Origin: Heliocybe sulcata
Lineage: Eukaryota; Basidiomycota; Agaricomycetes; Gloeophyllales; Gloeophyllaceae
DNA: 64,000 bases
Direction: 5' to 3'
Assembly (NCBI GenBank): GCA_004369045.1
Contig: ML213528.1
Coordinates: 169,662-233,661 of the forward strand
Shown: piece by piece, positions 34,006 through 45,488 of the stretch
Layout of the letters: every line of letters starts with the position of its first letter
Numbering within the stretch: the first letter of the stretch is position 1
The notes under the pieces: model-generated
What the model saw: the letters and a program-made list of their open reading frames with translations, nothing else
The model's database searches: none
Told to the model about the DNA's origin: nothing
Program-made: the position numbers and the translations under genes

Positions 34006-35908
34006 ATGGAGGAAACAACTGGGTGCGAGTCCAAAGACTTCAAACCCATTGTGCCCGTATTTTTGCAGAAGCTTTACGAGTGCGTGCTAGGCCTCCTGTC
34101 GATAATGCCCGTTGTTCTGATCATCTTCCACGAATGCAGGATCGTCAATAACCCGCGAAATAAGGGCCTCATAGAATGGTCTCCAAGAGGAGACTCCTTC
34201 TACGGTGCGTCCATTAGTCTTAGTTAGGACTCGAGGGAAAGTTCATAGCATTGAACGGGTATGATCGCCAGTCCTTGACCAGGATCGCTTGTCCCGCGAA
34301 GTGCTCGGTCACTGGTTCAAGCACGAGAAGTTTACGTCGTTCATACGCCAACTAAACATGTACGGCTTCCGCAAAGTGCAAAACCTGCAGCAACACGTCG
34401 CGAAGAGTGACGCCAATTCGAGACGTTGCCACTTTGAGCATCCACACTTCATCCGTGACCGACCGGACCTCTTGGGTCATATACAGCGCAAGAAGCCTGC
34501 CAGCCCTGCGCTCGGCAGCAAGTCTCCCGTAGACCTAAGTCCCAGATCGCCGCAGGCTTCTATGGCTGCAGATCAGGCTGAGCACAACACTGACGCGGCG
34601 GTCCTTCTCAGTGGAGCCGAAGATAGACTTTCCGGCAGGCTCGAAGACGAGTTGGCTCGGACGCTGGACCCGGTGATCTCCGAGTTCCAGCAGTCCCTAT
34701 CACATCTCCAGCAGGAGCTCACTGAGGTGAAGGATAGCCAGAGCAAGCTTATGAACATGGTAGCACCTCTCCTTCAGTCTGTCTACGAGAGACTGGGCCG
34801 CTCAAAGCTACCGCTGCCTTGGCTCGATGGCGGTGGTATGGCTATCCATGCATCTGGATTCTCGGACTCTGATATCGAAACCTACTATGGCCAAGGATTT
34901 GGAGAGGAAAAGTGGGACATGCATGGAGATGCCTACAACATGCCCATGTTTGAGGGCAGTACTCTGAGTCCAAGGACAGATGGATTGTACCACCCTGGAG
35001 AAGGGACCATCAAGATGGAGTCAGGAAGTGGCCAGGACAGTATTTTCCAGTGGGACCATGCGATCTCTGCTTGTGGATATGCTTATCCCACACCCTCAAT
35101 GGATCATCTCTCTCCTGATGGGCAACAGAGCACCAGCACAGTAAGACTTGACTTGGGGCAAGGTTCTGGGGCTCTTGGTGTCCAACTTGCAGGATTCAAG
35201 GCTAACACAGAAAATCCTGTGAAGGATTACATACCCAGCCTAATATCAAACAATACTGGATCACCTGGAGAGGAAAGAATCAGCTGTGGCAATTCCTATG
35301 CATCCTTCAGACCACTGGGGAGACTGGTGGATGATGCTGGTCTTTCTCCTTCCCTCTACAGAAGGTCAAGTCCTATATCAAGCAGCAGAAGGAATCATCC
35401 ATACTCAAATGCAAGGAGGCCATCTACTTTAACCTCTGCAGGCTCACCAATGAGCCCTGCAGTGGAACCAATGAATCCCAATACCAGCAGTCCAGAGGTC
35501 ACATATAATGGAAGTCAGGGCCACTGGATTATGAGCCCATCAGGCATGGTGCCTGACCACAGCCATGGAGAAAGCAAATGTGTACCCACTGATATAAGTG
35601 GGTATACAAACAGCATGTCAGGAGCCAAAATGCAGTCATCACCTGTTCCCTTTGCTCTTAGCCATTGCCTGATGGGCCCCACTCTGGAGGGTGTTTGCAA
35701 TGTACAGAGCAGTCCAAGTCTTGCCGAGTTACACGGTGGACTCACTGGTACATCCACACTTCTACAAGCCATGCCAAAATTGGCATCAGTACCATGGTCA
35801 ACCCCCTCAGATATAAATGATCAATCAAGATCTATGCTGCCTTCTGAGCAAGTGGCTGCTCCATGCCCTGAGATGGACACTCAATACGTGCTGCCACTGA
35901 TACCATAG
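34006..35908 (+). CDS. Heat-shock-factor-type transcription factor
   Basis: Three exons: 34006-34079, 34140-34204 and 34272-35908. Translation gives FKPIVPVFLQKLYEIVNNPRNKGLIEWSPRGDSFYVLDQDRLSREVLGHWFKHEKFTSFIRQLNMYGFRKV, a complete HSF DNA-binding domain at residues about 10-105. The recognition helix is SFIRQLNMYGFRKV. A heptad-rich region at about residues 165-215 (LDPVISEFQQSLSHLQQELTEVKDSQSKLMNMV) should trimerise. The remaining 330 residues are Ser/Pro/Gly-rich and disordered, with no recognised motif. The protein is nuclear and binds inverted nGAAn elements. The DBD with adjacent coiled coil fits Hsf1 better than Skn7, which would carry a receiver domain. From 34878 on, the coding DNA loses almost all CpG dinucleotides. 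Confidence 0.92.
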
Positions 35909-36208
35909 TTATCCAAGGCATGAGACAAGCTTGCAGTAGAAGAATTTACTGATAGTCTCTGAGTGGTTCAGTTGCTATGTAGGCCTTGCATCTATGCTGA
36001 ACATTTCCAACCACTATCAGTACTGAGCTCTTTCACACTCCATCTACTTCTCCAGAACCTCCTCCCTTGGTTACTTGAGACTTGTCCATGTAGCCTCCTA
36101 CTTCTATGTAATACTACTTAAACAGATGCATGCTCATAATAGAATCCTCTTGCTGTGATTGAAGTGGGATACACCCATAGTACAAAAAGTGTTAATGCTA
36201 ACAGGAGA
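34878..36208. other. CpG-depleted block covering the 3' half of the HSF gene
   Basis: My count finds only four CpG (near 35061, 35725, 35734, 35887) in about 1.33 kb. At roughly 48% GC some 70 would be expected. Flanking DNA on both sides has two to five per 60-base line. TpG and CpA look enriched. The HSF frame remains open through it. Confidence 0.85.
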
Positions 36209-36247
36209 CGCTACATTCCTAGATGTCCTATGCTCGAAGGCTCTAAT
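35909..36247. other. Convergent 3' region between HSF gene and HEL2
   Basis: About 340 bp without a gene. Most of it belongs to the CpG-depleted block. Confidence 0.5.
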
Positions 36248-38821
36248 TTAGGTGGGGAATGTACCCAAAGTAAATAGTGTCTGCTTCTGTTTGCCCTTAC
36301 CCTTCTTCTTGCCACCCCCACCAACCTCATTCCTCAACTCTGACGGCGGAGCATCATGCTCATCAACAGCATTGCCTCCAGCATCTGGTACACCATTCCC
36401 GGTCTGCGATCCCGCACTCCCGCTTCCCCACGCACTCGGTGCTGACTGAACAGGCTTCCCCAGTATATTCTTCAACGACTGGTTTCCGCCTACGTGAGGC
36501 CTAACATAGCTCCCCCCACCGGAACTCGGCAGTTCAGGGAACGCCGCCTTCGATAACGCAGGCGGCGGTCGCCCATTGGTCTTCTTAGCAGCAGGACGGG
36601 ACACCGAAGAAGGCGTCGGGAAGTGTGACGGACCGGACGAAGCAGCCGTAGCCGCCCAGGGCGTGCTCCGCTGAGGCTGTCGGTATCCGGGGACGGGTGC
36701 TGGTGCTGGTGCTCGCGCCTGAGGGTTCAAAGGCGGGAAGCGGTCCTGTGGGCGAGAAGGTCCAGTTGCACCAGGGACAGACGAGGAGGCTGCAGCCTGC
36801 GCGACGCGATCCCAGACATGTCGCGACGAGGATGCAGACGACCGAGTAGCAGTCGAGTGTTTCGCATTCAGGACCCGCCCGGCCGCGATCCCCGAGTACT
36901 CTGTACCTTGTGCCGTGGGTACGAGGTCAGGGAAGCTCCGACGTTGCTGCACAGGATGTGAACTAATCAATACCAAACTCTTGTCCACAGCTATGAAGAG
37001 ACGCACCTCGATCTTGAATCCGTTCCACGCAGCAAGTAAATCTCGTTTCTTCTCCTCTTCGTCCAAGAGGTCAACGAGCGCATTGACAATACTTGCGGTG
37101 TTGTCGAGGTCGCGATCCAGGACATTCCATATAGTCGAAATGAGATCCCTCGCGGCGGACTCGGAGGCACGGTAGGACCTGATAGCGGCCTTGACCCCAG
37201 GAACGATGTTTGCATTGTTCGGCGCGACCGACATCAGGCGAGCAACAAATGCAGAATGTTTCCTATTGGGAAGTTGAGATAGAGCGGCACGAGATGAAAA
37301 ACGTCCACCTACTCCGCTACTTCCGGATCGACATCTGCACGCACTGGCGACGGCGATGGGCGCCGACTCGGCTCCGGACTAACATTCGACGCCCCATTCG
37401 CATTGGCCTCCGTAGACAAATGCGCGCCGAAGCCTTCGCGCCGCCGCCCACCACCAGGTCGTGACGGTCCAGCCGGTGGAGGCGGCTCGCGGTCCCGTTC
37501 ACGGTCACCCCTGCGTCCACCTCTGCGGCCACCGCCACCGCCACCTCCGCTATCGAGCTGAAATTCTGCTTGGACGCGGAGGGCGTCTTTCTTGTCCCGA
37601 GACGACATGTCTGCCCCATGCTCTTCGACCATATGCGCTTTGAGGTCCATGGCTGAGCCGAAGACCACGAACTTGCGGGCTTGGCATTGAGAGTTCGGGC
37701 ATGGATGGTGTGCATTGTTAAAATGTCGTTCCTACTCGCGTTTAGATTGATAGCATGCCATTAAGATCCCAAACTCACTAATGCTTCGTAATTCTGGAAG
37801 CTGGACATGGATTACTCTATGTATAAAGGAGTGATGCATACAATCACACTCACTATTGGTCTCGAACCTCGTTCCGCTTGCAGATAAAACACTCTTCGTG
37901 TCGCTCTCGCATGTGGGAGTATAGTTCGTCGTCGCTGAAGAAGCATTCACGGCAGAAGCCGCACAGCGGGTGCACGCCGCCTTCAATCTGCTCTTTGGGA
38001 GGCGGAGCTTTGCGAGAGCGCTGAGCCACGGACGGTAAATGCCATGGCAACTGCCATGGGGCGTACAAGGCCTGTTCATGTGCAAAGACTTTCTTGTGAC
38101 GGATGCACATATCGCTTCGGAGCAGTGAGTCGTGAGATAGACTTACAGTACTGAGTACAGGTGCTCACCACATTACTTTACCATGCATTTCCCGCACATG
38201 GAGCTTGAGATCGCCCCACCCCGCCACCGCTATATAGTCGCATTTCGGGTCAGGGCAATTGAAGCGGAGTAGAATCAGTGTTTCTTCCATCATTTCTTGG
38301 CTCTCGAAGAAGATGGCTAGCTTAGTGTCCTTGTACGATATCTCTTCCGGAGAGTAGGAGGAGAAGAGCGCATCGGGCGAAGTAGTGAATATAACCGTGT
38401 TTTGTGGTTCCTTGACCGCCTTATCAGGTCTATATTCACCAACGACCGAGGCTACACGCACCTTGCAAAATGTACAGTCCAGTTTCTTATACAACGCACG
38501 CAAACGCAATGCACAGACATGGCAGGTCCTATGGTTACATTCCGATACGGACCAATACTTGACCGGCTCAGCGCAGATCCAGCAGACAGAGCCGTCCTCT
38601 GCATCCGCAGTCTGTTCAGCGTCTTGCCCGCCTCCTTCTGCAGCCTCCGGCGTCTTATCCTCCACTTTATTTTCCTCCGAGGGCCGCGGTTGTCCTCTCC
38701 CCATTCCACCGTTCATATTCTTCGGTGTTCCCCGCGCGGGGCGCCGTGCCCTATTGACCCGCCTAGCTCTGGGCGGCGGGCTCTGCGATTGGGTCTGGGT
38801 GGTGGTATTCTGCGTAGACAT
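36248..38821 (-). CDS. HEL2: RING/C2H2 ubiquitin ligase Hel2 (ZNF598 orthologue)
   Basis: ATG complementary to 38819-38821. After a basic disordered start comes the RING SVCWICAEPVKYWSVSECNHRTCHVCALRLRALYKKLDCTFCK. Then FNCPDPKCDYIAVAGWGDLKLHVREMHG, the HPLCGFCRECFFSDDELYSHMRERHEECFIC block, and HHPCPNSQCQARKFVVFGSAMDLKAHMVEEHG, which are its C2H2-like fingers. A Gly/Arg-rich linker leads to HSAFVARLMSVAPNNANIVPGVKAAIRSYRASESAARDLISTIWNVLD. A Pro/Ser-rich tail ends KQKQTLFTLGTFPT with stop at 36248-36250. Hel2/ZNF598 senses collided ribosomes and ubiquitinates the 40S subunit, starting ribosome quality control. All family parts are present over about 700 residues. Confidence 0.93.
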
Positions 38822-39343
38822 TCTTCAGTTCTGTCGACAGTGATAGCTATGTGCGAAGTTGCTAGAGGGAAAGCGGACTGGTAGCGCGCGCGAGGGATGA
38901 TGCAGCGGAATCGGGACCGACGCTAATGACACATCACCCGGAAAAGGTAAGTAAGATCGAAACGATTTGATTGGTGCACCAAAATTGTATTTATTCTTCG
39001 AGTCTTCCTGCATGGCGCGTATCTCTTCCAGGGTAATATGCGTGCTTTCGATTATGTCTAAACTCACAAATAAATAGAGGAAGTTGTATCAGACTCTCAG
39101 CAACGTGCAGCCGGAGTACCGCGATTTCGGAGGACGGTTTAGAGGCCGATGAGTTGACGGAAACCATCATATTGAATGGTATATGTGGTGCTCTTTGTGG
39201 CATCCATGTCCTACTGACAGAATCGTTCGCGACCATGTATATCCAGTGTAGGAAGCATCACTGCATATGATGGCGAACTTGTCCGGCCCAGTGAATGTAC
39301 GGTAAAAGACAGCAAACACATCTAAACTTCCAGACTCTGACTT
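38822..39343. other. Region between HEL2 and the coiled-coil gene
   Basis: About 520 bp. Minus-strand open frames at 39236-38994 and 39067-38828 have no recognised motif. They overlap the likely HEL2 promoter and are not called as genes. Confidence 0.4.
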
Positions 39344-42300
39344 CTACTCTACGTCAGTCGGTTCATCCGAATCAGAGTCCTCTGTCTCCGTCTCTGTCTC
39401 TGTCTCGGTTTCCGACTCCTGATCTGTTACATTCCCATTATCCTCCTTGATGTCATTTTCAAGCGTGCGTGGCGTCGACGCAGCAGGTTGACGTTGATTG
39501 ACTGGAATGCCCATAGAAGAACTTCGCGAGCCAAAACCCAGGGCATACAGTCCTGACAACCCTGACGTCGTCCTGGTCCGAGTGGGCGGAGGCTGACCCA
39601 ACGTGATACCACCGCTCGGGGTAGTGGTCTGAGGGAAAGAAACATGCGAGGGCATAGCAATCCGCAGATCCAGGCTCGCAAAAGGATTCTGAGCGGCCTT
39701 GAGCTCGGACGTAGATGCGTTCGTTTGCAAGCGCGAGGAGGACGAGGTATGTCGCAGCCTCGGCGTTGTCATCACCGAGCCAAACGTCGGAGCAGGACTA
39801 GACGAACGAGAAGTGGAATTCCCAAGCAAGCCGGATGTCCACGACGACCATACAGGCGACTTCTTGGTTGGCGACTCTGGCGGCGTGGTCACCAGTTCAA
39901 GCTCGTGCGTGGCCTTCTTCAGCACGGCAATGTCATGCTGGAGGTCCTCCAATTTTTTGCTGAACTGCTCCCGGTCCTTAGTCGCAGAAGAGTTGCTCTT
40001 CTGAAGGAATCCCCGAATGTCTGTCTCGACAGCGTCCCGCTCCTCCTGGTCTGGAATTGCGCCTTGCACGGTCAGAAGCGTTTCATAGCCCCGAATCACT
40101 CTTTCTTCGTCAGCCACGCGAATCTCGAGCTCGACCCGGGTATCTTCGTTATAGTCATCGAGTCGCTGCAGAGCAGTCTGCAAAATCGGAAGGGCAGAAG
40201 AGGACGAGGAAGCCACCATCGGGGAAGAGGACGAAAGAGTAGACTTGAGTTCTTTCAGTGCTTGATGGCATTCACGGAACGCTCGCTGCAGGTCGTCGTA
40301 TCGATTCTTGACTTTGAGCAGTTCTGAAACGGCAGATTGCTCGGACATACAAGGCGGTGGAGAAGGCGGTGTAGACACTTCGTTCTGATCAACTCGGATC
40401 TCGATTGCAGACGGAGGTAAAGTGGACGCGAGAGCAGAAGTGACAATCGACGGGGTTACTGGAGAAAGCTCGTGGTCATTGTCAAGCATTCTTTCGCGGG
40501 TATCGGAAGAGGGGAACAGGATGCCTCCACTGGGGGCTGAGAACGACACAGAGGATGTTTCCGCCGAGACAATATCAGGTTCCTTGGTTGCTCCTAGCTC
40601 GTCAGAATTGGACAGAGAAGGGCTATGGTGGGTACTTGGCGGCGTCTGCAAGAGGATAGATGACTGGTCCGAAATGGATGACAATGATGCTAATGATGGA
40701 GTGTCCGGTATACCATCACGGGATCTAAGGGTCTGCTCGGTCGGCGATGCGGGACTTTCATGCTGAGCGATAGTGATATCGGAAGACGAGGTTGTTGGCG
40801 AAGTGCGGACTTCCTCCTGTTTGTATAAATCATAAACACCATCGACAGACGGTAAGGGTGTAAGTTTGGGTGTCGTTGGAGAGTCTAGACTGATAGGAGC
40901 AGGAGTGGCGGCATCCAGATGAAGTTGTGCGCCTGTTGGTTCAGGCTCCTGCTTTGGGGGCGGCGATAGAGAGCGATGCGACAGGACCGGTTTGATCTTG
41001 ATATCTGGAACGGCCGAGCCGCCATTGAGCTTGCGCGTATCCGCCAGCTGCAGAAGGTTCCTCTCCGCCGCCAACCGCTTCCCAATCTCGAGCTGCAACT
41101 CCTTCACCATGTTATTCACCGCGTCCTCTGCCGCCACAACCCTTGAAACGGACGCAGGTACCGGCTCGTCCACCTCCGGCGTCCCTTCAACCTCATTCAG
41201 CAGCACAGCAGCCGATCTCAGAATCTTCTCAAAGGCTCCCTGAACCTGGCCTGGATCCGCAAGTGCCGTGCGCGCAAGCAGCTCCTGGGTCCGTCTTGAC
41301 CACCGCCTCAGCCCCTCCATCATAGTCTCCTCCCGACTGAGGAGTGCGAGGCGCAGACTGACCTCGCGCCGCCGGCCATACGCCTCGCGGGAGAGGTCTT
41401 CCGAGAGCTCATCCAACGCGGCGCGTAGGCGCTCTGATTGTCGCTTCTCGTCCACAAGGGACTTGCGTAGGCTCTGCATGTCAGAATCCATGGACGCGAG
41501 GGTGGTTGCGTGGCGTGTCTTGAGGTTGGAGAGCGCGGTTTGGAGGTTGTCTGTAGTAGCTTGCGAGAATTTCCTTTAGACGCTGTCAGTATATGCGCAT
41601 ACGGCCAGGCCAGATCCCATACATGTAGCGCGAAACCACCTTAGCGGCAGCATTGTCGTCGGCCTTGAGCTTGTCCAACTCGGTGCGTGCTCTTGCAAGA
41701 CTGGCACGGTCATCTTTTCTGCTGTTTTCTTCTGCTTTCAGTTTGGCCTCGGCGATGTTGAGCTGCCCTCGCAATGTCTCGATTTCCGCGTTCAGCTTCT
41801 CAGTTTCCTCGCCAAAGTCAATCAGCAGCTTCTGCAGACCCAGCTTCCCCTCTGAAAGAGACTCCACCAGCGTAACGGATGACCCTGAAGCGGTACTCGT
41901 GATGCTGACACCGCCGTCGTCAGAGGCAATCCGTCGAGGCGAGACAACTGAACTCTTCCTGCCTTCCAGGGAACGTACGAGGTCAGCGTATTCCTGCACC
42001 ACAAGGTCGGTCATCTTCCTCTCTTCCTCCGCTGCACGCAGTCTCCTCTCCAATTCCCTTTCCCTCGCCTTCCCTTCTTCCTCCCGTGCTCGACCCTTCG
42101 CGGCAAGCTCATAAGCAGCTTCCGCATCGTGCTTAGCCCGGCCGACTTCTCCGAGAGCATTGGACAGTTCAGTTGTCCGTGTAAGAAGTGTTTCTTCCGT
42201 GTAGGTGAGTTTGTCGGACAAACGGCGCAGGGACAACGTGAGCTCATTCACTTGGAGAGTGGCTGGGTGCGGAGAGAGGTCTGGGTGTGAGCGGAGAACT

Positions 42301-42605
42301 GCAAGCTCTTCTCTCAGCAACGCATTCTCTCGTTCCAGGACATGAGTACGCTCTAAGGCGTGTGACGTTTCAAGAGAATGCCGCTGAAGCTTGACAGATG
42401 ATGAATGCGCTTCATGCTGCAGTTACAAAGTGATCAGAACTGGGTACATTCAGCCTCGACTCCCTCCACAGCGACCCGACTTACTGCATCCCTACAGATG
42501 GGACACTGGGGCACTCACCTGGTACCGACTGACCGCCGCACGCAGACTCGCTAACTCCAAGGCCAGAGGATGGTCCTCATTAATCTGCACACCCAAGCTG
42601 TTCAT
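39344..42605 (-). CDS. Large coiled-coil protein of unknown function
   Basis: ATG complementary to 42603-42605. Exon 1 MNSLGVQINEDHPLALELASLRAAV splices to HEAHSSSVKLQRHSLETSHALERTHVLERENALLREELAVLRSHP. Then come long heptad segments: LQVNELTLSLRRLSDKLTYTEETLL, AAKGRAREEEGKARERELERRLRAAEEERKMTDLVVQEYADLVRSLE, LDKLKADDNAAAKVVSRYM, and, after another intron, KFSQATTDNLQTALSNLKTRHATTLASMDSDMQSL. About 550 N-terminal residues are coiled coil. A disordered Ser/Thr/Pro-rich stretch follows, then a second coiled coil (VKNRYDDLQRAFRECHQALKELKSTL...). The tail is Ser-rich with an acidic ETETETETE run ending DEPTDVE. It resembles cytoskeletal or septum/spindle-pole scaffolds but I cannot place it in a named family. 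Confidence 0.82.
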
Positions 42606-43046
42606 TGCCGCATGCTACACTTCGTAGACCTTTTGACAGCTGGTGCATAGAAATAGTCAGGAAGAACGAAATACTGGGAAATATGCACCCACCTGGACCT
42701 ACACCTACACGTAGCTATAGCGGATTAGGGGCTAAAGCTGACAGTTGCGCGCAGCGCGACCGTGCGATCATATCGTGATTCGCGAAGCTCGGTCCGGAAG
42801 TTCGTCCGCTTGGTCGCATTAATATCAAAGCTTTAAACACATTATAATTGATTAGAAAACTGGTGAAATCCTTTTACATACGCACAAGGCATTCTGGGAT
42901 CACTGGAGATACAAGCTCTTATGACCCTGAGCGCCGAGCTATCGCAGAGATTGGTTTTAAACATATTATCCCTCTCAGGCATTCTGATTTCCAAACATGG
43001 ACTTACAATGCTCGAAATGCAGCGGCAATTGTCACGTCACGCTCAA
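42606..43046. other. Divergent region upstream of the coiled-coil gene and mL54
   Basis: About 440 bp with the two start regions. An in-frame ATG at 42921 could extend mL54 by 42 residues. Confidence 0.45.
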
Positions 43047-43426
43047 ATGTCCCTTCTGCGTGCATTTCGACCATCTCAGGCGCGCTATGCTGCAGCCAAA
43101 CCCATAGCGGCTTTCATTCAGAGTGCTTCGTCTACTCGTAAGGTACTCCTTCTCACATGGTCGAACTTGCAATGACTGGACGCTGGTTTGTTCTCGCAGC
43201 AAAATCTTCATGTCCAGCCAACACCGTCTTGAACGGGGTTAACTATCTGAAAGGCCAGCCTGAAGTATTGGCCTTACCCGACGAGGAGTATCCGCAATGG
43301 CTATGGACGCTGCTTGACAAGAAGGAGCTGCCTGACGATGGTCCCGGTGGAAAGGCGGAGAAGGTCCGGCTACGGAAAGAGAATAGGCAGCGTATACGGG
43401 AACAGAATTTCCTGAAGACGCAGTAA
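43047..43426 (+). CDS. MRPL37: Mitochondrial ribosomal protein mL54
   Basis: Two exons. I prefer the ATG at 43047, because MSLLRAFRPSQARYAAAKPIAAFIQSAS is a textbook import signal: basic, no acids. An in-frame ATG at 42921 exists but gives a less likely leader. The junction ACTC|GTAAGG...CGCAG|CA keeps the frame and reads SSTPKSSCPANTVLNGVNYLKGQPEVLALPDEEYPQWLWTLLD. The SSC.ANT.L.G.NYLK......A..D.EYP.WLW.LLD pattern is the hallmark of mL54 (yeast Mrpl37). The tail RLRKENRQRIREQNFLKTQ is basic and ends at 43426. The protein is a component of the large subunit of the mitochondrial ribosome. Confidence 0.92.
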
Positions 43427-43773
43427 ACTCCTTGTATCTCCCTTTTGTCCTGCTGTACACGAGTGAGTCTCAAATGAATGGCATTGCGTGTTTCTATAGT
43501 GATTTTTGGTTTTGTCAAGTGGGATGTTGCATGCATAGGCCGCCGTCACGACTATGGTCGCATCCAGTATGGGCACGCCATTTGCCACTCGTCCATAAAT
43601 ACAATGCATGAAAGATTCCAACGACTTAGCAGGCCGGACGCTGTGAGTCCCAGAGTCGAGCAAGTACATGCTATTTCCAAGGCATAATACATCACAGATC
43701 TCCACGTGAGCCACGTTATCCAGAATATCATACATTGGTATCGATAGAAGAGCTCTCAAACTACACCCCTTCG
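43427..43773. other. Convergent intergenic gap
   Basis: About 350 bp with nothing I can support. Confidence 0.5.
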
Positions 43774-45265
43774 CTACAACTTCGCGAATCCTTCTCTCCC
43801 GTGCCTGATCCTAATTACGACCTTTCCGAAATGGGCTCCCGACTTGATAAGGTCGAACCCTTCCTGCGCATTTTCCAGACCGTCAATGGTGTGCGATACC
43901 ACAGGTACGATACGGTGCTCTGCGAGGAACTTGGTAGCCTCAATAGTGTCCTGGTGTGAACCCATCGTGGACCCTGTCAATCCGATTAATTCAAGTCTAC
44001 CTTGACTGTGGTACTTCAGTGTCTCACCTATCAACTGCTGGTTCTTGAGGACCTCACGCATCGTGAACGTGATCTTTGGCACCGCAGTCCTGTAGCTTCG
44101 TTAGCATATAACAAATCCTCGGGGCGTATGTACCCACATTCCATAGCAAACGACGCGGCCACCAGCCCTGAGGATCTTGTTCGTCGTTGTCATAATCTCG
44201 CCGCCTCCAGAATCAACAACAACGTCTAGTAGTGGCCTGTCTTTTGAAGAAGCCTTCAGAGCTTTCGCGAGTTGGGAGACCCAGTCCGCTTGCGGGGTAT
44301 CAGCCACCTGCAGTAAGCGCACGATGCAAGAACTCCGTACCATCTTTGTAAGAGAAGCCAGCCATAGCGCCCATCTTGATGGCGCTGTCAATCTTTTCCT
44401 TGCTTCCGCTTGTGACGAAGACCTTCGCACCCTTTGCTAGACATAGCTGCATAGCGACGAGTGCGACGCCGCCGCCTATCCCAGTTATAAGTACGTTGTC
44501 GCCCTTCTTGACTCGGCCGTTCACAATAGCAGCTCTACCAAGTTCAGCCCATTGTAACCTTCTAATCCGAGGATAGTGAAACGAACCTCCATGCTGTTGT
44601 GCCTGCGACGGGCCATGCAGAGAGATGCTCGTCGTCGAGGTGATCCGGGCTCGACACGACTTGATCTCGCTCGACGATCACGTATTCGGAGAAGGTACCT
44701 AGGGGAATCTTCGCCGAACCACCCAGAATCACTAGACTGCATAACATCTAGTCAGTGTGATGCTGCGATGAATGATGGTGTCCCTACTTACTCTGGTGAT
44801 TCTGGTGCCTCCGGATCGCTCTCCCAGCCACGCATCGGCACAAGGAAGACTCGCTTGAAGAGCAGCGGGTCATTATCGTCTGCAGCTCCTACTACTGTAC
44901 CTACAGAAGTACCTTGAAGTCAGGCTTCTCCTCGTAGTTAACATTAATTCAACGATAACACCACGTACCGGCGCCGTCCGCGCCGAACGGACTGCCTTCG
45001 CCAATGGCTGGATATTTGCCCAGCCGGATCCATAACTAAAGCAAATAATTCAGCGACAGTGCTTCTCGAACCGACCAGCAATCCCACCGACATCTCGATG
45101 ATTGAACGAGACTGCATTGATCTTCACAAGAACCTCCCCCTTCTTCAGCGGACGTAGCGTCTGCTCCTCAAGCTTCGCATCGTACGAACGCGCACCCTTG
45201 GGTGGGGCTAACTGTGCAGGCCTCACTAGTAGTGCTCTCGTAGTCAGCGGAAGTTTCGGTGCCAT
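43774..45265 (-). CDS. Medium-chain (zinc-less) alcohol dehydrogenase/quinone-oxidoreductase family protein
   Basis: ATG complementary to 45263-45265. Exons read LKKGEVLVKINAVSFNHRDV, then LGKYPAIGEGSPFGADGAGTVVGAA, then LGTFSEYVIVERDQVVSSPDHLDDEHLSAWPVAGTTAWR, VKKGDNVLITGIGGGVALVAMQLCLAKGAKVFVTSGSKEKIDSA, LDVVVDSGGGEIMTTTNKILRAGGRVVCYGM and VPKITFTMREVLKNQQLIGETLKYHSQ. The order GroES-like domain, then Rossmann domain with GIGGGVALVAMQ, is that of MDR proteins. Structural and catalytic Cys pairs for zinc are absent, so it is probably an NADPH-dependent enone/quinone reductase type. The N-terminus (MAPKLPLTTRALLVRPAQ) could be a weak import signal. The start lies 223 bp from the divergent TFIIIC gene. 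Confidence 0.85.
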
Positions 45266-45488
45266 CGCGGTCGATGTGGGCTCGGTCGAGGGCGATTCTG
45301 AGATGGGAGCATAACGGACTCGGCGAGGATGGCAGATGCCCGAGTGCGGGGTTCGGTAAACAGAATCCCGGTAAGTGCCCGTTGCCTTTTCCGTCCATTA
45401 TAGCAGATCCAAGTGTGAGATCGCTTCTCCACCAAGTCCTTTCTCCAAAGGCCTCCTGCTTTCGAATTATCACGACCTCGCTCTTATT

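Noticed and set aside
38825-39236. Two short minus-strand frames upstream of HEL2
   Set aside because: No recognisable domain; they fill the promoter space of HEL2.
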